Positions 5,999 to 7,293 of a DNA stretch of 7,293 nt are shown here, piece by piece. A program made the translations under genes and the position numbers. The stretch is taken from the NCBI GenBank assembly GCA_964404395.1, contig CAYOKA010000110.1, positions 1 through 7,293 on the forward strand. Reading direction: 5' to 3'. Below the pieces are notes generated by a model. That model saw only the letters and a list, made by a program, of their open reading frames with translations, was not told the DNA's origin and ran no database searches. The stretch comes from JAAYBT01 sp964404395. Its GTDB lineage: Bacteria; Bacillota; Clostridia; Acetivibrionales; DTU013. Position 1 is the stretch's first letter. Each line of letters begins with the position of its first letter.

Positions 5999-6868
5999 AT
6001 GAAAAAGTCGTTTCCAGAAGACAAAGGAACAAAAAAAGGAGTAAAGGAGTTTCTCGAAAAGAAAGGTTTCTATATTGTCCTGTTATTGTGCATAGCGTTT
6101 GTGGCCACTACTGCAATAATTGTAGCTACGCGTAACGCTAATTGGCAGCCTGACTATGAGGCAAGAGATTTTACAGATCAATCGAAGGACGGGTTAATCA
6201 CGGAGGATGCGCCATTAGATGATTCGGCGCTGCTTAATGGCAATGAACCTGAGGATACTCAGGCATCTGCAGCATCGAATAAACCCGGTATAGGCGATCC
6301 TGCTTCAATTACCAATACTGATGGTGATAATGCGGCTGTAATCGGTGATGACACTGCGAAGAAAGACCCGAAAACAACGCCGGAGGAAAAAGACCTGCCA
6401 GAAAAGAAAGCAGATCCCAAGCCTAAAAAAAATACTCCTGTGAAGCGACAGAGCTTCATAATGCCTGTTAACGGTAAAATAACACTGGAATTTGCCAAGG
6501 ACAGGCTGGTTTATTCAAAGACTCTTGAGGACTGGCGTGCACATCTTGGTGTTGATATCGCATCGGATAGAGGTACACCGGTGAAGGCAGTTTCTGATGG
6601 TGTAGTATGTGATGTCCGAAATGACCTGTATTATGGGATTGCCGTGGTAATTGATCACGGAGATGATATCAAGTCTCTATACAGGAATCTTGCCTCGGAT
6701 GATATGGTGGCCGTGAATCAGAAGGTCAAGCAAGGCGAAGTAATTGGCAGCATAGGTAATACTGCGATGGATGAATCATCTGAACAGCCGCATCTTCATT
6801 TCGAGGTACTTAAAAATGATATCATTGACGATCCAATGGAGTATCTTCCCGGGATGCCGGTAGAATAA
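5999..6868 (+). CDS. spoIIQ: SpoIIQ-like M23 (LytM-fold) sporulation membrane protein
   Basis: A forespore membrane protein of 289 residues from the preferred start. It has a lysine-rich cytoplasmic N-terminus, one membrane helix (about 24-43, FYIVLLLCIAFVATTAIIVA), a long polar linker (about 46-155, acidic then rich in K, P and E) and a C-terminal M23 domain (about 158-285). In B. subtilis, SpoIIQ binds SpoIIIAH across the intermembrane space in the channel that sustains the forespore. Here all three M23 zinc ligands are kept: His182 and Asp186 (HLGVD) and His267 (HLH, 265-267). However, the catalytic His of the usual 'Y-HL' motif is Asn230 (YRNL, 228-231), so the protein may bind zinc yet lack strong endopeptidase activity. 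Position after spoIID and before spoIIID supports SpoIIQ over a generic M23 peptidase. Regulation by sigma-F is suggested by the upstream promoter. A strong terminator follows. Confidence 0.88.
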   Translation: MKKSFPEDKGTKKGVKEFLEKKGFYIVLLLCIAFVATTAIIVATRNANWQPDYEARDFTDQSKDGLITEDAPLDDSALLNGNEPEDTQASAASNKPGIGDPASITNTDGDNAAVIGDDTAKKDPKTTPEEKDLPEKKADPKPKKNTPVKRQSFIMPVNGKITLEFAKDRLVYSKTLEDWRAHLGVDIASDRGTPVKAVSDGVVCDVRNDLYYGIAVVIDHGDDIKSLYRNLASDDMVAVNQKVKQGEVIGSIGNTAMDESSEQPHLHFEVLKNDIIDDPMEYLPGMPVE

Positions 6869-6906
6869 GTAGTTGGAGCTTACCGGATACTACTCCTATA
6901 GAGATT

Positions 6907-6957
6907 AGGCGAGTGTAATTTAGCTAATATTGCTCAATTATATTCGCCTTATTTTTT
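6907..6957 (+). terminator. Strong intrinsic terminator after spoIIQ
   Basis: AGGCGAGTGTAATT (6907-6920) pairs with 6936-6949 over 14 bp, including two G-T pairs, around a 15-base loop. It is followed by TTA and then six T (6952-6957). It lies 38 bases after the spoIIQ stop and separates spoIIQ from spoIIID. Confidence 0.85.
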
Positions 6958-7018
6958 CTTCCCCATTTAATTCATATAGCGGCCATACAAGGCATATATA
7001 TACTGTAGATGTGTAAAG

Positions 7019-7036
7019 AAGCCGCTGACGCGGTTT
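7019..7036 (+). other. Short hairpin in the spoIIID leader region
   Basis: AAGCCGC (7019-7025) pairs with 7030-7036 around the loop TGAC. The core CCGC/GCGG is GC-rich; one pair is G-T. Only short T stretches follow (TTTAATTT). It could be a weak attenuator or a chance fold. Confidence 0.3.
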
Positions 7037-7068
7037 AATTTCTGAAAGACAAGGGGCTCCCATTGCCT

Positions 7069-7098
7069 TCATATACACACTATTTTTACGCATTCTCC
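7069..7098 (+). promoter_or_regulatory. Candidate sigma-E-type promoter for spoIIID
   Basis: TCATATA (7069-7075) matches 6 of 7 positions of the sigma-E -35 consensus. CATTCTCC (7091-7098), 15 bases on, matches about 5 of 8 of the -10. The implied start near 7106 sits just before the ribosome binding site. A second option has a better -10 (CATACAAG, 6984-6991) but a poor -35. spoIIID depends on sigma-E in B. subtilis, so one such promoter is expected in this gap. Confidence 0.3.
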
Positions 7099-7114
7099 AC
7101 AGTATGACTTGAAG

Positions 7115-7120
7115 AGGGGG
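7115..7120 (+). promoter_or_regulatory. Ribosome binding site fixing the spoIIID start
   Basis: AGGGGG lies 9 bases before the TTG at 7130. The codon immediately before this TTG is an in-frame TAA (7127-7129), so the reading frame cannot begin earlier. Confidence 0.75.
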
Positions 7121-7129
7121 TATACATAA

Positions 7130-7293
7130 TTGAAGGAATATATTGAAGAGAGGGCAATAGAACTGGCCAACTACATTATTGAAAAGAAAACGACTGTCAG
7201 GGCAGCGGCTAAGCAATTCGGCATAAGTAAAAGTACCGTACATAAGGATGTCACAGAAAGGCTGATTAAAGTGAATTCTGAGCTGGCTGACAG
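7130..7293 (+). CDS. spoIIID: Sporulation transcription factor SpoIIID (5' part)
   Basis: A small mother-cell DNA-binding regulator that both activates and represses sigma-E regulon genes and prepares for sigma-K. Only the first 54 codons are in the window; the family is about 80-95 residues long. The visible part aligns closely with B. subtilis SpoIIID as I remember it: an N-terminal YIEERAIELANYIIEKK helix region, then the helix-turn-helix TVRAAAKQFGISKSTVHKDV (about 23-42), which carries the family signature SKSTVHKD, then TERL. The start is TTG, directly after an in-frame stop and 9 bases after AGGGGG. It lies downstream of spoIIQ as in B. subtilis and has its own leader after a terminator. 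By synteny an mreB/mbl gene would follow beyond the window. Confidence 0.95.
   Translation, partial: MKEYIEERAIELANYIIEKKTTVRAAAKQFGISKSTVHKDVTERLIKVNSELAD

Noticed and set aside
6938..7243. Minus-strand open frame spanning the spoIIQ terminator and spoIIID
   Set aside because: It overlaps the strong terminator and the confident spoIIID start, and its protein has no family features.

Overview
The window looks like chromosomal DNA from an endospore-forming Clostridia-type Firmicute. The evidence is a block of sporulation and cell-wall genes, strong purine-rich ribosome binding sites, frequent GTG/TTG starts, AT-rich intergenic DNA, and a surface protein with fibronectin type III and S-layer homology (SLH) repeats. 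A relative of the cluster III (Acetivibrio/Ruminiclostridium-like) clostridia is a reasonable guess, but this is inference. All six recognised genes are on the plus strand. The order ywmB - murA - spoIID - spoIIQ - spoIIID matches the conserved order known from Bacillus subtilis and many clostridia. By that synteny one would expect ATP synthase genes somewhere upstream and an mreB/mbl gene just downstream, neither of which is visible.

Layout. Bases 2-2305 are the 3' part of a gene for a cell-surface protein with FN3-like repeats and three C-terminal SLH repeats. Bases 2306-2606 are a 300-base gap rich in structure. Its first half holds a nested inverted-repeat element of about 119 bp flanked by 7-bp direct repeats, which looks like a MITE. 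Its second half holds a GC-rich hairpin that buries the ywmB ribosome binding site and carries a perfect sigma-E-type -10 box in its loop. Bases 2607-3371 encode a YwmB-family protein (GTG start) and 3427-4707 encode MurA (TTG start), probably as one operon. A terminator follows at 4754-4787. Bases 4887-5915 encode SpoIID. A good sigma-F-type promoter at 5947-5975 precedes the SpoIIQ-like M23 protein (5999-6868; the upstream ATG at 5945 is rejected). A strong terminator lies at 6907-6957, and the window ends inside spoIIID (7130 onward, TTG start).

How the genes fit together. MurA commits UDP-GlcNAc to peptidoglycan synthesis. SpoIID degrades peptidoglycan from the mother-cell side during engulfment. 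SpoIIQ sits in the forespore membrane and joins the mother-cell SpoIIIA proteins in the channel linking the two cells. SpoIIID is the mother-cell transcription factor that follows sigma-E. The promoter candidates fit this split: sigma-E-like boxes before ywmB-murA, spoIID and spoIIID, and a sigma-F-like box before spoIIQ. The most interesting parts are non-coding: the RBS-masking hairpin with an internal promoter, and the MITE-like element next to it. No CRISPR array, tRNA, rRNA or complete insertion sequence is visible.
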